NCBI GenBank assembly: GCA_947168045.1
Contig: CAMVKN010000009.1
Coordinates: 1 to 64,000, forward strand
Source of the DNA: an uncultured Prevotellaceae bacterium
Lineage (GTDB): Bacteria > Bacteroidota > Bacteroidia > Bacteroidales > Bacteroidaceae
Length of the DNA: 64,000 nucleotides
Direction of reading: 5' to 3'
The notes under the pieces: model-generated
Database searches by the model: none
What the model was told of the DNA's origin: nothing
The model's input: the letters and a program-made list of their open reading frames with translations, nothing else
Translations under genes and position numbers: made by a program
In this document: piece by piece, positions 34,339 through 43,018 of the stretch
How positions within the stretch are numbered: the stretch's first letter is position 1
How the letters are laid out: each line of letters begins with the position of its first letter

Positions 34339-36027
34339 ATGAGACTCTTAAGATGGACAGGACTAATTATACTGCTTACATTACTCACGGAGCATGCCTA
34401 CGGGCAAACATTCGGAGTTATTAGCAAGGCTGAGGCCGCACGCAACGGCGACTCGGCAAGGGTATTCCTGTTGCTTAATCCAGAGATGCTCACCGTAGGC
34501 GAAAAAGAGGTGCTCACCGTGACACCGCGCCTGGTGGCAGAGGCCGACTCCGTAACGCTGCCTGCCATACATGTGCTGGGCCGACAGACGTACTACCGCT
34601 ACCTGCGCCACGATAATCTGGGACTCATCTTGCCCGACGACGAAGTGCTGTGGGAGAAGCGCCGCTACCGACCCTATGCCTACCTGCACGGAGCGACGTG
34701 GCAGAAATGGATGGACAGGGCCGTGCTGAAGGTGCAAATCGAACTTTCCAGCTGCGAGGAAACCATCGGCATCGACACTACGCTCCAGCAGCCACGCAGC
34801 GTCAGCCGTCCGGCACCGCCCACGGCGGCCATCGTGCGCAAGACCAGCATCACCGACCGCATGACCATCGTCTTCGAACTCAACAAGACTGAGGTGCACC
34901 CGGAACTGTATGACAACCAGCGAGAGCTGGACAAGATAAGAAAAAGCATCGAGACCGTGGAGAGCGACGAGAACGCGGAGCTACAACGCCTGACCATCAA
35001 GGGCTACGCTTCGCCGGAAGGTCCCTACAAAAACAATGTCAGACTCGCGCGCGAGCGAACCGACAGTCTGGGAGCCTTCATTGCCCGCCGCTACAACATC
35101 GACCCTGCCAAGGTGTTCACCGACTATGAGCCGGAAGACTGGCAGGGACTCACAGACTACATCAGCAAGGCCACCTTGGAGCAGCTGCCCCACCGCGACC
35201 AGTTGCTGGAGATAGCACGCCGCGACCTGCCGCCCGACCAGAAGGAGCAGCTCATGCGCCGCACCTATCCGAAGGACTTCGACCACCTGCTGACCCACTG
35301 TCTGCCCTACCTGCGCCACACGGACTATCGCATCGACTACCTCAAGCGCGAGAACGTCATGCCGCCCACACAGCAGATAGCCGTCAAAGAGATGCCGCCC
35401 GCACCGCCGCAGCACTACGAGGGACACTACGACCCTCTGCGGCCCTACAAGGCCCTGCTGGCCCTGAAGACCAACGTGCTCTTCGACGCCGTACTGGCCT
35501 TCAACGCCGAAATAGAGGTACCCATAGGCCGCAAGAACCGATGGAGCGTGATGGGCGAATACTGGACACCGTGGTACGTTTGGCACAACAACAGCCGCGC
35601 CTATGAACTGCAAGTATTCGGTGTAGAAGCTCGCTACTGGCTCGGCCGCTGCCGCGAACGCCGACCACTGCTCACAGGATGGTTCCTCGGAGCCTACTAT
35701 GCCTACGGACGCTACGACTTCGAGTGGGACACCGGCGGGCGCATCGACGAACACGGACAGGCTTACAACGGCGAGGGCAACCAGGGCGAACTGCACAGCG
35801 TCGGAATCTCCATGGGCTACTGCTGGCCCATAGCACGCCACTGGAATCTGGAGTTGTCGGCCAGCCTCGGAGCCTTCAGCGGACCGCGCCGCCACTACCA
35901 TGGCGAGTTTGGCGACACGCACCTGATTTGGAAATACAACGCATCCCTCTTCTACGCCGGACCGACGAAGCTGAAGTGCTCACTCGTCTGGCTACTCGGC
36001 AAAAAAAGGAAAGGAGGTGCACTATGA
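34339..36027 (+). CDS. DUF3868/OmpA/DUF3575 fimbrial outer-membrane protein
   Basis: The product has 562 residues with a signal peptide (residues 1-24, ending EHAYGQ). Residues 25-160 fit the DUF3868 domain that precedes fimbrial genes in Bacteroidales. Residues about 170-290 form an OmpA-like peptidoglycan-binding domain, with FELNKTEVHPEL and then IKGYASPEGPYKNN and LARERTDSL. Residues about 370-562 match DUF3575, a predicted outer-membrane barrel: LALKTNVLFDAVLAFNAEIE, WSVMGEYWTPWY and, at the end, GPTKLKCSLVWLLG. The ATG at 34339 is chosen because it follows the -7 box; the TTG at 34312 would lie inside it. The stop overlaps the next start (ATGA at 36024-36027). The protein probably anchors or assembles the fimbria at the outer membrane. 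Confidence 0.82.
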   Translation: MRLLRWTGLIILLTLLTEHAYGQTFGVISKAEAARNGDSARVFLLLNPEMLTVGEKEVLTVTPRLVAEADSVTLPAIHVLGRQTYYRYLRHDNLGLILPDDEVLWEKRRYRPYAYLHGATWQKWMDRAVLKVQIELSSCEETIGIDTTLQQPRSVSRPAPPTAAIVRKTSITDRMTIVFELNKTEVHPELYDNQRELDKIRKSIETVESDENAELQRLTIKGYASPEGPYKNNVRLARERTDSLGAFIARRYNIDPAKVFTDYEPEDWQGLTDYISKATLEQLPHRDQLLEIARRDLPPDQKEQLMRRTYPKDFDHLLTHCLPYLRHTDYRIDYLKRENVMPPTQQIAVKEMPPAPPQHYEGHYDPLRPYKALLALKTNVLFDAVLAFNAEIEVPIGRKNRWSVMGEYWTPWYVWHNNSRAYELQVFGVEARYWLGRCRERRPLLTGWFLGAYYAYGRYDFEWDTGGRIDEHGQAYNGEGNQGELHSVGISMGYCWPIARHWNLELSASLGAFSGPRRHYHGEFGDTHLIWKYNASLFYAGPTKLKCSLVWLLGKKRKGGAL

Positions 36028-37130
36028 TAAAGCGCTCTTTGAAACTCCTGCTTCTGCTCATGCTGCCGCTCTTCATGGCCTGCGAACGACGCCCACTTGA
36101 GGTCATCGTCGACGAGCAGGTCAAGGTGAGAATCGTCGTCAAGTGGCAGGTCAACTTCGTCAGCCTCTACGGCTATAAGCCCAACGGCATGACGGTCATG
36201 ATCTACCCATCCGACGGCAGCGCACCCATCGTACGCGCCACCAATGCCGACAACATCACCGTCAAGCTCGCCCCCGATGAGTACCGCATGGTCATCTTCA
36301 ACGAACTGATGGAGGAATACGCGCCCTACGTGCGCTTCTACGAAGCCGACAGCTACGACCGCATCACCTGCCGCGCCTCGCGCTTTAGCACCCGCAACTG
36401 GGATGCCGACGTTGACTATACCTACACCCCCGAGGACCCGCGCATCGCCGTCGCCCTCGACACCTTCCTCATCACACGAGACATGGTGCTGCAAGACACC
36501 ACCATCTTCATTCCCTACGAGGAATACCGCGACAACGGCATGGAGAACTACCGCGAGAGCGAACGCGTCTACGAACTGATCGAGGTGCCCTGGCCGATGA
36601 CCGTCGACTTCAACGTCAGAATTAAAATCAAGCACCGACAGAGCCTGCGCAACATCGAGGGCAACATCACCGGACTGGCCGACGGCTTCTCCATGAGCCG
36701 CATCATTCGCACCACCGAGACGGCCACACACCGCTTCGACCCGGAGAAATGGGAACGCTACAAATGCGGCGACGATCAGGACTCCACCGGCGTCATCACC
36801 ACACGCATCGCCAGTTTCGGACTGCCCTATGGCAAAGAGCTCGTGGCAGAGCGCGACTCGGCAGACAACCTGCTCACGCTCAACCTGACGCTCACCGACG
36901 GCACCGTCGTACACCGCACCTACAAAGTGGGCAAGAACATTCGCTACATCACGCCCGAAGGCGATGAGGCACGCATACGCTACCGGCAGGACCTGCAGAA
37001 CCTCATGCTCGAACTCGACCTGCCCGACCTCATTGTCCTGCCACCCATCAGCGGCAACACGGGTGCCGGCTTCGACGCCAAAGTCGACGAGTGGGAAGAT
37101 GGCGGCACCATCGACCTGGGAGGATTCTAG
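36024..37130 (+). CDS. DUF5119-like lipoprotein, fimbrial anchor/accessory
   Basis: The product has 368 residues and starts MIKRSLKLLL with a lipobox FMAC (Cys20), followed by RRPLEVIVDEQVKVRIVVKW, the typical opening of DUF5119-family proteins found next to fimbrillin genes. The rest is beta-rich, with VPWPMTVDFNVRIKIKH near residues 190-207 and a C-terminal GNTGAGFDAKVDEW. The start is fixed by an AAGGAGG ribosome-binding site at 36011-36017 and a 4-nt overlap with the previous gene, so the two are translationally coupled. By analogy with Mfa2/FimB-type anchors it may tether or limit the fimbria, but this is inference from position. Confidence 0.78.
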   Translation: MIKRSLKLLLLLMLPLFMACERRPLEVIVDEQVKVRIVVKWQVNFVSLYGYKPNGMTVMIYPSDGSAPIVRATNADNITVKLAPDEYRMVIFNELMEEYAPYVRFYEADSYDRITCRASRFSTRNWDADVDYTYTPEDPRIAVALDTFLITRDMVLQDTTIFIPYEEYRDNGMENYRESERVYELIEVPWPMTVDFNVRIKIKHRQSLRNIEGNITGLADGFSMSRIIRTTETATHRFDPEKWERYKCGDDQDSTGVITTRIASFGLPYGKELVAERDSADNLLTLNLTLTDGTVVHRTYKVGKNIRYITPEGDEARIRYRQDLQNLMLELDLPDLIVLPPISGNTGAGFDAKVDEWEDGGTIDLGGF

Positions 37131-37205
37131 CAACAATACAAAAGAAAAAAAAGAAACGAGAGAAAAGATCATTTAAATACTAATCAAAACAAATTTTTTA
37201 AATTT

Positions 37206-38819
37206 ATGAAAAAGCAATTTAAACTCATGGCACTCGCATCCGCAGCGATGCTGTTTGCCGCCTGCTCACAGGAAGACCTGCTGAGCCCACAGGAGCAACT
37301 CGCACAGTCTCCTGAAAACAATGTCATCCAGTTTGGAACGTACCTCGGGAAGACGGGGACGACACGTGCATATTCTGCAGGCCCCATTGCCAATGAAACT
37401 AATGCTACAAAAGGGGTCACTGACCTGAAAGTCGCAACTTTTGCTGTTTTCTCCTACTTTACTGAAGCCGATGATTATGTAATTTCTACCCCTTCTACAA
37501 CAGATCTTGCCCCGAACTTCATGTACAACCAACAGATTACATGGGGTTCTTCTCTCACTACTCCCGCTTGGACATACTCTCCCGCGAAGTACTGGCCGAA
37601 TGGTATTGACAAAGACAACACTAGCACGCCTTCAAACACTGCCACACAAGGTGCAGAGGGTAAACTGAGTTTCTTTGCATACGCTCCGTACATTGCAACT
37701 CCTTCTACAAACTATGATGGCGACCTTCCCTCAGCCATTACAAATGTTGACAATGTCAAGAAGAATGCTAACACCTACGGTATTAGCGCAATGACAACTA
37801 ATGCCTATACAGGAAACGTATGGGTAAAGTACTTGATGCCTAATGCCAACATTTCTCAGGCTGTTGACCTGTTGTGGGGTACTAATGGTCTTACTACTTA
37901 CAATGAGACAGACGCAGACGACCCGACACTTGCCAGCATCGGCGAAGGCTACAACATCAACTTGACCAAGCAGAAAGTAACCGACCGCGTGAAGTTCCTC
38001 TTCAAGCACGCCCTGACCAAGATTGGCGGCAATATTGAAGAAACAGAAGACCTGGACGAGCCTGCTACAGCATGTAATTTCGAAATCAAGGTTGACGTTG
38101 ACGGAAACAACGGAGACAACTCTACCACCTACTTCACCAGTGGGTTCGACAAAACCTCTACTCTTGTAACTGTTAAGGAGGTAAAGATTATGGACGGTGC
38201 TTCAGCAGCCACAGCTGGTCTCGCAGCTTCGGGAACAACCAGCGACCTTGTGAAGTCTGGATGGTTCAATATTGAGACGGGTACTTGGGATGCCACAGCT
38301 GTTACTACTGGTGCAACATACTCCATTACCGCCAACAACACTAATGCCAATGCTTCAGACGACACCTATACTCTGAACCCCAAAATTAAGGAGGGAACAG
38401 TAAGTAACGCAGCAGGCGAAGCATGGAATACTACAAATTCAGGCGGTGCTGAGGGTGTAGAAGTAACACCCAAGCCCCTCTTCGCAAAGGAGACCGTTCC
38501 CGGACTTCTGCTCATTCCTGGTGGTAATCAAACCATCTATATTTCTATTAACTATGTTGTAAGAACTGCCGACCCAAAACTGGCTACCGGTTTCACAGAA
38601 GTTGAACAGACTATCACCAACAAGGTTTCTCTGACTGGCCTCCAGCCCAACAAGTTCTATAAGATTATCATGCACCTCGGCCTGACCAGTGTGAAGTTCG
38701 AGGCTAAAGTTGCAGACTGGGCAACTGCCGCTGGTGGTACTTATAACACTGATGGTAGTTATACAACAGGTGGCACTGCTAATGAGGAATCAATCTGGCT
38801 GCCCTCTAACGTACAGTAA
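37206..38819 (+). CDS. Major fimbrillin (shaft subunit candidate)
   Basis: The product has 537 residues. The lipobox is LFAAC (Cys20), and GTTRAYSAG around Arg54 is the expected Arg-specific maturation site that releases the donor-strand acceptor. Family motifs are complete: YSPAKYWPNG, LSFFAYAPYI, VDLLWGTNG and LFKHALTKIGGN, with ITNKVSLTGLQPNKFYKIIM and HLGLTSVKFEAKVADW near the C-terminus. The gene is Ala/Thr/Asn-rich and less GC-rich than its neighbours, as is common for abundant surface subunits under diversifying selection. It has an AT-rich leader without a clear Shine-Dalgarno site, 75 nt after the DUF5119-like gene, and a strong terminator behind it. Position and motif quality make it the best candidate for the main shaft subunit. 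Confidence 0.85.
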   Translation: MKKQFKLMALASAAMLFAACSQEDLLSPQEQLAQSPENNVIQFGTYLGKTGTTRAYSAGPIANETNATKGVTDLKVATFAVFSYFTEADDYVISTPSTTDLAPNFMYNQQITWGSSLTTPAWTYSPAKYWPNGIDKDNTSTPSNTATQGAEGKLSFFAYAPYIATPSTNYDGDLPSAITNVDNVKKNANTYGISAMTTNAYTGNVWVKYLMPNANISQAVDLLWGTNGLTTYNETDADDPTLASIGEGYNINLTKQKVTDRVKFLFKHALTKIGGNIEETEDLDEPATACNFEIKVDVDGNNGDNSTTYFTSGFDKTSTLVTVKEVKIMDGASAATAGLAASGTTSDLVKSGWFNIETGTWDATAVTTGATYSITANNTNANASDDTYTLNPKIKEGTVSNAAGEAWNTTNSGGAEGVEVTPKPLFAKETVPGLLLIPGGNQTIYISINYVVRTADPKLATGFTEVEQTITNKVSLTGLQPNKFYKIIMHLGLTSVKFEAKVADWATAAGGTYNTDGSYTTGGTANEESIWLPSNVQ

Positions 38820-38909
38820 ATTCTCAATTCACATACCCTATTGATCAGGGGCTCTGATCTACAATCATGCAATCATGGGGACAAGTTTTTGATTGAATTA
38901 TAATACCCC

Positions 38910-38958
38910 AATCTCCAGCCACTGCCTTTTAGCGGGTTAGGCTGGAGATTATTTTCAT
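38910..38958 (+). terminator. Strong intrinsic terminator after major fimbrillin
   Basis: An 11-bp perfect stem (AATCTCCAGCC at 38910-38920 with GGCTGGAGATT at 38940-38950) is followed by ATTTTC. It ends the plus-strand fimbrial operon. Confidence 0.75.
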
Positions 38959-39021
38959 CCCAGATTTGGCGGTTTCTGAGGAGACAGGGGGACAGGGTAA
39001 GCATTCGATAAACTACAGGTA

Positions 39022-39113
39022 GTGATACCTATATACCATAACAATAGCAGCTACCATCACATTCGGCTGCAGCTGCTATTGTTATTTGTTGCACCTCTAT
39101 GTGATACCTATAT
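39022..39113. repeat. 15-bp-stem hairpin flanked by 13-bp direct repeats
   Basis: ATAACAATAGCAGCT (39038-39052) is perfectly inverted at 39071-39085. The hairpin sits between two copies of GTGATACCTATAT (39022-39034 and 39101-39113). The right copy touches the stop codon of the IS66 remnant. This may be a small mobile palindrome with a target duplication, or an end structure of the decayed insertion sequence. Confidence 0.6.
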
Positions 39114-39722
39114 TATGCAGTTTTAGTCATGACAGATTTCGGATGTTTGAGTTTCCACTTATGTGGTAGCAGTTGCAGGAGTTCCTCATATGATGCTTTT
39201 GTGTGATAGGGCATCTGGCTTATGACATCACGAAGTGGCGGCGGATATGCACCATGCAGTTAGCAAGGAGCACGTCGGGGTTTGTCTTGAAGGCCGTTTC
39301 ATAGCCTGCAAAACCGTGCTTTCAGTCAGACCTTTCATGCCAAGGTGACTGTACTGCTTGATCTGACGATAGTAAGGCATGTGGTACTCATATTTCTGGA
39401 GCAGGATCTCTGCAAGCAGGCTGGCACCGGCGATACCCTTGTAGATAGGCAGCAGGGGCATGGGAGCAATCAGCACTCCGCTCATTCCCTTGGGAAACAA
39501 AAGTGTTGCTCCAGAAGGCACGGAACTGGAGAAAGCCGGATCAGCATGTTGCGTAAAGCTGATGGGGGCAAGTTCGGGCTTGGGGGCTTCATTTACCAAT
39601 AACTTCTTACGCCAGTAATTATAGGTGGAATAGTTTACGCCTGCTTCCTGCAGGTAATCCTTAACTGACTTACCGCTTTGCTGCAAGTCCAATTGCAATA
39701 CTTCAAATTCTTCTTTGGTCAT
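39113..39722 (-). pseudogene. Decayed IS66-family transposase fragments
   Basis: Starting at the ATG at 39722, the minus strand encodes an OrfA-like N-terminus (SGKSVKDYLQEAGVNYSTYN, then YWRKKL). It then passes directly into the middle of the IS66 large transposase (PIYKGIAGASLLAEILLQKY, YRQIKQYSHLGMKGLTESTV). After a frameshift near 39,300 the frame gives GYETAFKTNPDVLLANCMVH and HIRRHF, and a second shift gives an IS66_C-like end (LRDVISQMPYH ... ELLQLLPHKWK) stopping at 39113. Most of the transposase, including much of the catalytic core, is deleted. A TACCTTTG box at 39763-39770 faces it. The element cannot move by itself. Confidence 0.8.
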
Positions 39723-39953
39723 AATACAATAACAGTTGTAGTTGTGTGCACTATTGCGATTGCAAAGGTACAACGATACTACAACTGCTACAACGTGTAT
39801 TTCAACGGATGCTTACAAATGTTCCATCAATGTTCCATCAAAATTGAAAGGTGCGGGAATTAAAAATCCCTGCAAGTACTTGACTTACAGGGGTTCCTTT
39901 CTTGTGACTTCTTACAAAAAAAACATTGCCTTTCGGCGATGTCTCCTTTGAAG

Positions 39954-40028
39954 GGTGCCCGGACGGACTCGAACCGTCGACATTCAGAACCACAATCTGA
40001 CGCTCTAACCAACTGAACTACGGGCACC
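39954..40028 (-). tRNA. tRNA-His (GTG anticodon)
   Basis: The minus strand folds into a tRNA: acceptor GTGCCCG/CGGGCAC, D-arm GTTCAGTTGGTTAGAGC, anticodon loop TTGTGGT with GTG, and T-arm GTTCGAGTC. A G at position -1 (40028) opposite C73 (39954) is the histidine identity element. The 3' CCA is not encoded. Confidence 0.95.
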
Positions 40029-40073
40029 ATGTTTGCAAACGCTAAGACGCATGGCCTTTTGGTTTTGCGGGTG

Positions 40074-40105
40074 CAAAGGTAAACAAAATCATTGACACTA
40101 CCAAA
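40074..40105 (-). promoter_or_regulatory. Promoter of tRNA-His
   Basis: On the minus strand TTTG (40102-40105) is separated by 20 nt from TACCTTTG (40074-40081), a full match to the Bacteroidetes -33/-7 consensus. It starts 46 nt upstream of the tRNA. Confidence 0.7.
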
Positions 40106-40257
40106 CTTTTTGCTTGTTTTTTTCTAAAAACATCATCGAAAGGGCTGAGAAAGGGCTGAGAAACGGGACGAAAGCAGCTTTCTACAGTGTTTTTACCGGA
40201 CAGGAAAGAGGTGCCGGCCAGGTCCCTCAGACGGGAAAGCCAATAGTTGTCACGCTG

Positions 40258-41010
40258 TCACTCTGTCTTGCGGTAATAACCGTGCAGGCCGTCACTCATG
40301 CGTAGCACCAAGGTGTCGGGCGTCAGCATCACTAACTCGGCCGTGTCAGTGCTCAGCGTTGTCGCATGACCTAAGGTGTCGATGCTGTTCACGACGAGCA
40401 TCAGCTTGCCATTGTGCAGGTACCACTGCCTATAGCGCTTCAGCGGCGGATATTCCACAGGGCTATCCTCCTCGGTGTTTCTCATCCTCATGCCCACAGG
40501 TAGCGCCACGCTGTCAGCCTTGAGCGTGAAGCCGTATTCCCGCTCGGCAAAAAGCAACTGCCTGACTGAATCAGGCATTTCCCTGATCACCATCCTTGCA
40601 CTGTCGCCGTTGCCGACGGTCATCTCGCCGAGGTGCTTTCGCCACTGTGGCTTCACCTTATAGCACCACTGTCCCAGCAAGTCCTGGGTGACGATGACCA
40701 CTGCCGCCGCCTTGCTGTCAGCGGTGTCACGCACCATCGCCACGCGGTCGCCTATGGCGAGTCGCCCAAACACCTGCCTGCGCCGCATGGCATCGAGGAT
40801 GTCGAGCGTGTCGGGGTCAGAGCCATCGTATGGGTCGGGCAGGAACACCAAGACGGAGTCGTTGCTGCCCTCGCAGACCAGCGCATAGATGGTGGAGTCG
40901 CCATTGGCGCCAGCATTGTTGTTCACGGTAAACTCTTCCTTCTGTGGTACCGAGCATGCCGCCATCAGCAGCAACGCCAGTGCCCCAACTAAAGCATGAA
41001 GCCTCATCAT
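40258..41010 (-). CDS. Lipoprotein of unknown function (lipocalin-like end)
   Basis: The product has 250 residues with a lipoprotein signal (ALLLMAACSVP, Cys19), so it is probably anchored in the outer membrane or at the periplasmic face. The last third (RYRQWYLHNGKLMLVV, then LVMLTPDTLVLRMSDG) resembles the strand pattern of small lipocalin-like domains in Bacteroidales lipoproteins. I recognise no catalytic motif. Two starts (41010 and 41007) are adjacent. It has its own promoter directly upstream and stands alone between tRNA-His and the DUF2207 gene. Confidence 0.7.
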   Translation of the reverse strand: MMRLHALVGALALLLMAACSVPQKEEFTVNNNAGANGDSTIYALVCEGSNDSVLVFLPDPYDGSDPDTLDILDAMRRRQVFGRLAIGDRVAMVRDTADSKAAAVVIVTQDLLGQWCYKVKPQWRKHLGEMTVGNGDSARMVIREMPDSVRQLLFAEREYGFTLKADSVALPVGMRMRNTEEDSPVEYPPLKRYRQWYLHNGKLMLVVNSIDTLGHATTLSTDTAELVMLTPDTLVLRMSDGLHGYYRKTE

Positions 41011-41028
41011 TCGCTATTTTTTTGCTGG

Positions 41029-41059
41029 CAAAGGTACGAAAAAAAGAGAGAAGCGCAAA
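41029..41059 (-). promoter_or_regulatory. Promoter of the unknown lipoprotein gene
   Basis: TTTG (41056-41059) lies 19 nt from TACCTTTG (41029-41036) on the minus strand. The -7 box is only 18 nt from the ATG at 41010, so the transcript would have a leader of roughly ten bases. Confidence 0.6.
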
Positions 41060-41125
41060 AGAATCCTGTTTCTTTTTTCTTACCCATGCAGTTTGTATAT
41101 ATATGTATGTATATGCTATGGCGTG

Positions 41126-43015
41126 CTACCAGCTTCCGCCGCCGCCACCGCCGCCACCGCCGCCTGAGAAGCCACCGCCGCCTCCTCCGCCGCCACTGCT
41201 GTCGTGGCTGATGGTGCTGATGGCGCTGCTGGCCGTGGTACTCAGGCTTTGCACCATGTTGTGTGTGAAGGCGTTGCCCATGAGGGGCGTGGCGCTGTCG
41301 TACCATGTGGGTTTCTCCAGCTCGATGCCCTCGAAGAGGTCCGTCCAGGTGTCGGTCAGCTGGAAGACCATTGCGTATGGCAGCACCTTGTAGAAGTACT
41401 GCGGGTCGTCGTTCTGCAGCTGCCGCAGCTGTGGCTGCTCTGCAGTCTTGATGAACTCCTGGAAGCCCAGCAGCCGTCCGAGCATCTGGGCGCGGTAGTC
41501 GGTGTCGACGAGGAAGCGTCCCGACAGCTCGACCAGCAGATGGCACACGATGTAGATGGCCAGCACGGCCCACAGGTTGAGTGGTGCGCCATAGTTGATG
41601 GTGCAGGCATAGCCGCCCCATGTGCCGTACATCAGGATGGTCATGCCGATGGCGACGAGCCAGCGCCGGCGTGTCCCCCGGTACAGGTCGGCGGCACTCT
41701 TGCTCACGCGCAGGTAGACGGCACTGAGCATGGGCACGCCGAACATCAGGAAGGCAATGGCCAGCGTTTCGGTGTCGAAGAGGGCCACGGGGCTGTTCAG
41801 TCCCAGCGTCAGGGTGCCAAAGACGGCCAGCGGTATGTAGAGCCACACATACCACTTCAGCTGTGTCAGCTGTCGCTTGCCCTTGAAGTGCTTCTTCAGT
41901 GCCTTCACGATGGCGCTGAACTCGGTGGGCTTCTGTCCAATCTCCTTGATGTTCACCACCTCGCCATCAGCGAAGAGCATCCGCATGAGTCGCTTCTGAT
42001 AGGAGGGCGCCTTTGCCGGCAGCTCTTTCAGTCGGGTCAGCTCCAGGTCGGTGGTCTTGAAGAACCTGCCCTTCTTCACCTCCTTGATACTGATGTAGCC
42101 CTGTCCTGCCAGCCAGGGTATGAGCGAGGCGATGTCGAGCGGGTCGGCTGAGTCGTCGATGATGGTGCCCACCTCAGCGCTGCTGATGTCCTCGGGTGGA
42201 TAGAACTCAATGACCTTGGTGACGTGGGGCACCTTCACCGTGTAGTGGAAGTAGGCCAGCAGCAGTATGAGCAGGACGGTGACGGCCAGGCAGAGGTAGA
42301 GCCAGATGGGATTGACGGTGCGCACGCCTTCAAAGTAGTCGCCGGGCAGGTCAGCGTAGAGCGTGATGCCGTGGCGTGGCTTTATGCTGCCGGTCTTGCC
42401 GCGTATGCTTGTGGGAGTGACGCTCAGCTGCAGGCTGTCGCCCAGGGCGTCCTTCTTTCCGTACTCGCCGGCGTAGACCGTCAGCCGGTCGCTGATGTCA
42501 TCGGGCAGCGGCTTGTCGAACTTAATGCTGAACTGCACATTCTCGATGGGGTCCTCAAACTCCGTTCCGAGGATGGTGTGGAACAGGTAGTCGCGGTCGG
42601 CCAGCCGGTCGTCAGGGTAGCTGAAGGTGTAGCTGATGACATAGCGCTGCAGGCCCTCCACCTCACGGTCGGCATCGCCGATGCGAATGATGCAGAACTC
42701 ATCGTTGCTGTCCTCGGTAGTAAACTCCCAGTCCTCGACGTCGATGTCGGTGATGCGACATTCGTAGCGGAACGTCTGCATCTCGCCGTCCACCTCGTGC
42801 TCCATCTGGAACTGCTTAGGAATGTAGCGATAGAAACCGTGGCGGGGTTGACTGAAGAAGATGTCGAAGGTCTCTTTCACCTCCCACATGTTGTCCTCGT
42901 GCACCACGGCCTTGATGTTGATGTCGCGATAGACGAAGCCACCCCTGTTGGCACCGGCCGTCAGGCTGACGAGCAGCAGGAGCAGAATAGCCAGGAAGCG
43001 TAATGTATTCCTCAT
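41126..43015 (-). CDS. DUF2207-family membrane protein
   Basis: The product has 629 residues: signal peptide (residues 1-21), a beta-rich extracytoplasmic DUF2207 domain (about 25-225; FVYRDINIKAVVHEDNMWEV near the start, HGFYRYIPKQF), a transmembrane helix at about 240-262 (YLCLAVTVLLILLLAYF), a cytoplasmic part, further helices between about 390 and 490, and a glycine-rich tail ending in SW. This tail and layout are typical of the family that is co-encoded with LemA. It lies 3 nt after lemA and ends the two-gene unit. The function of LemA/DUF2207 pairs is poorly known; an envelope role is usually assumed. Confidence 0.85.
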   Translation of the reverse strand: MRNTLRFLAILLLLLVSLTAGANRGGFVYRDINIKAVVHEDNMWEVKETFDIFFSQPRHGFYRYIPKQFQMEHEVDGEMQTFRYECRITDIDVEDWEFTTEDSNDEFCIIRIGDADREVEGLQRYVISYTFSYPDDRLADRDYLFHTILGTEFEDPIENVQFSIKFDKPLPDDISDRLTVYAGEYGKKDALGDSLQLSVTPTSIRGKTGSIKPRHGITLYADLPGDYFEGVRTVNPIWLYLCLAVTVLLILLLAYFHYTVKVPHVTKVIEFYPPEDISSAEVGTIIDDSADPLDIASLIPWLAGQGYISIKEVKKGRFFKTTDLELTRLKELPAKAPSYQKRLMRMLFADGEVVNIKEIGQKPTEFSAIVKALKKHFKGKRQLTQLKWYVWLYIPLAVFGTLTLGLNSPVALFDTETLAIAFLMFGVPMLSAVYLRVSKSAADLYRGTRRRWLVAIGMTILMYGTWGGYACTINYGAPLNLWAVLAIYIVCHLLVELSGRFLVDTDYRAQMLGRLLGFQEFIKTAEQPQLRQLQNDDPQYFYKVLPYAMVFQLTDTWTDLFEGIELEKPTWYDSATPLMGNAFTHNMVQSLSTTASSAISTISHDSSGGGGGGGGFSGGGGGGGGGGSW

Positions 43016-43018
43016 CGT

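Noticed and set aside
35952..37172. 406-codon frame antisense to the DUF5119-like gene
   Set aside because: A shadow of GC-rich codon use on the other strand; Val/Asp/Gly-rich with no recognisable domain.
40114..40305. 63-codon plus-strand frame near the tRNA
   Set aside because: No domain, no signal peptide, runs into the lipoprotein gene on the other strand.
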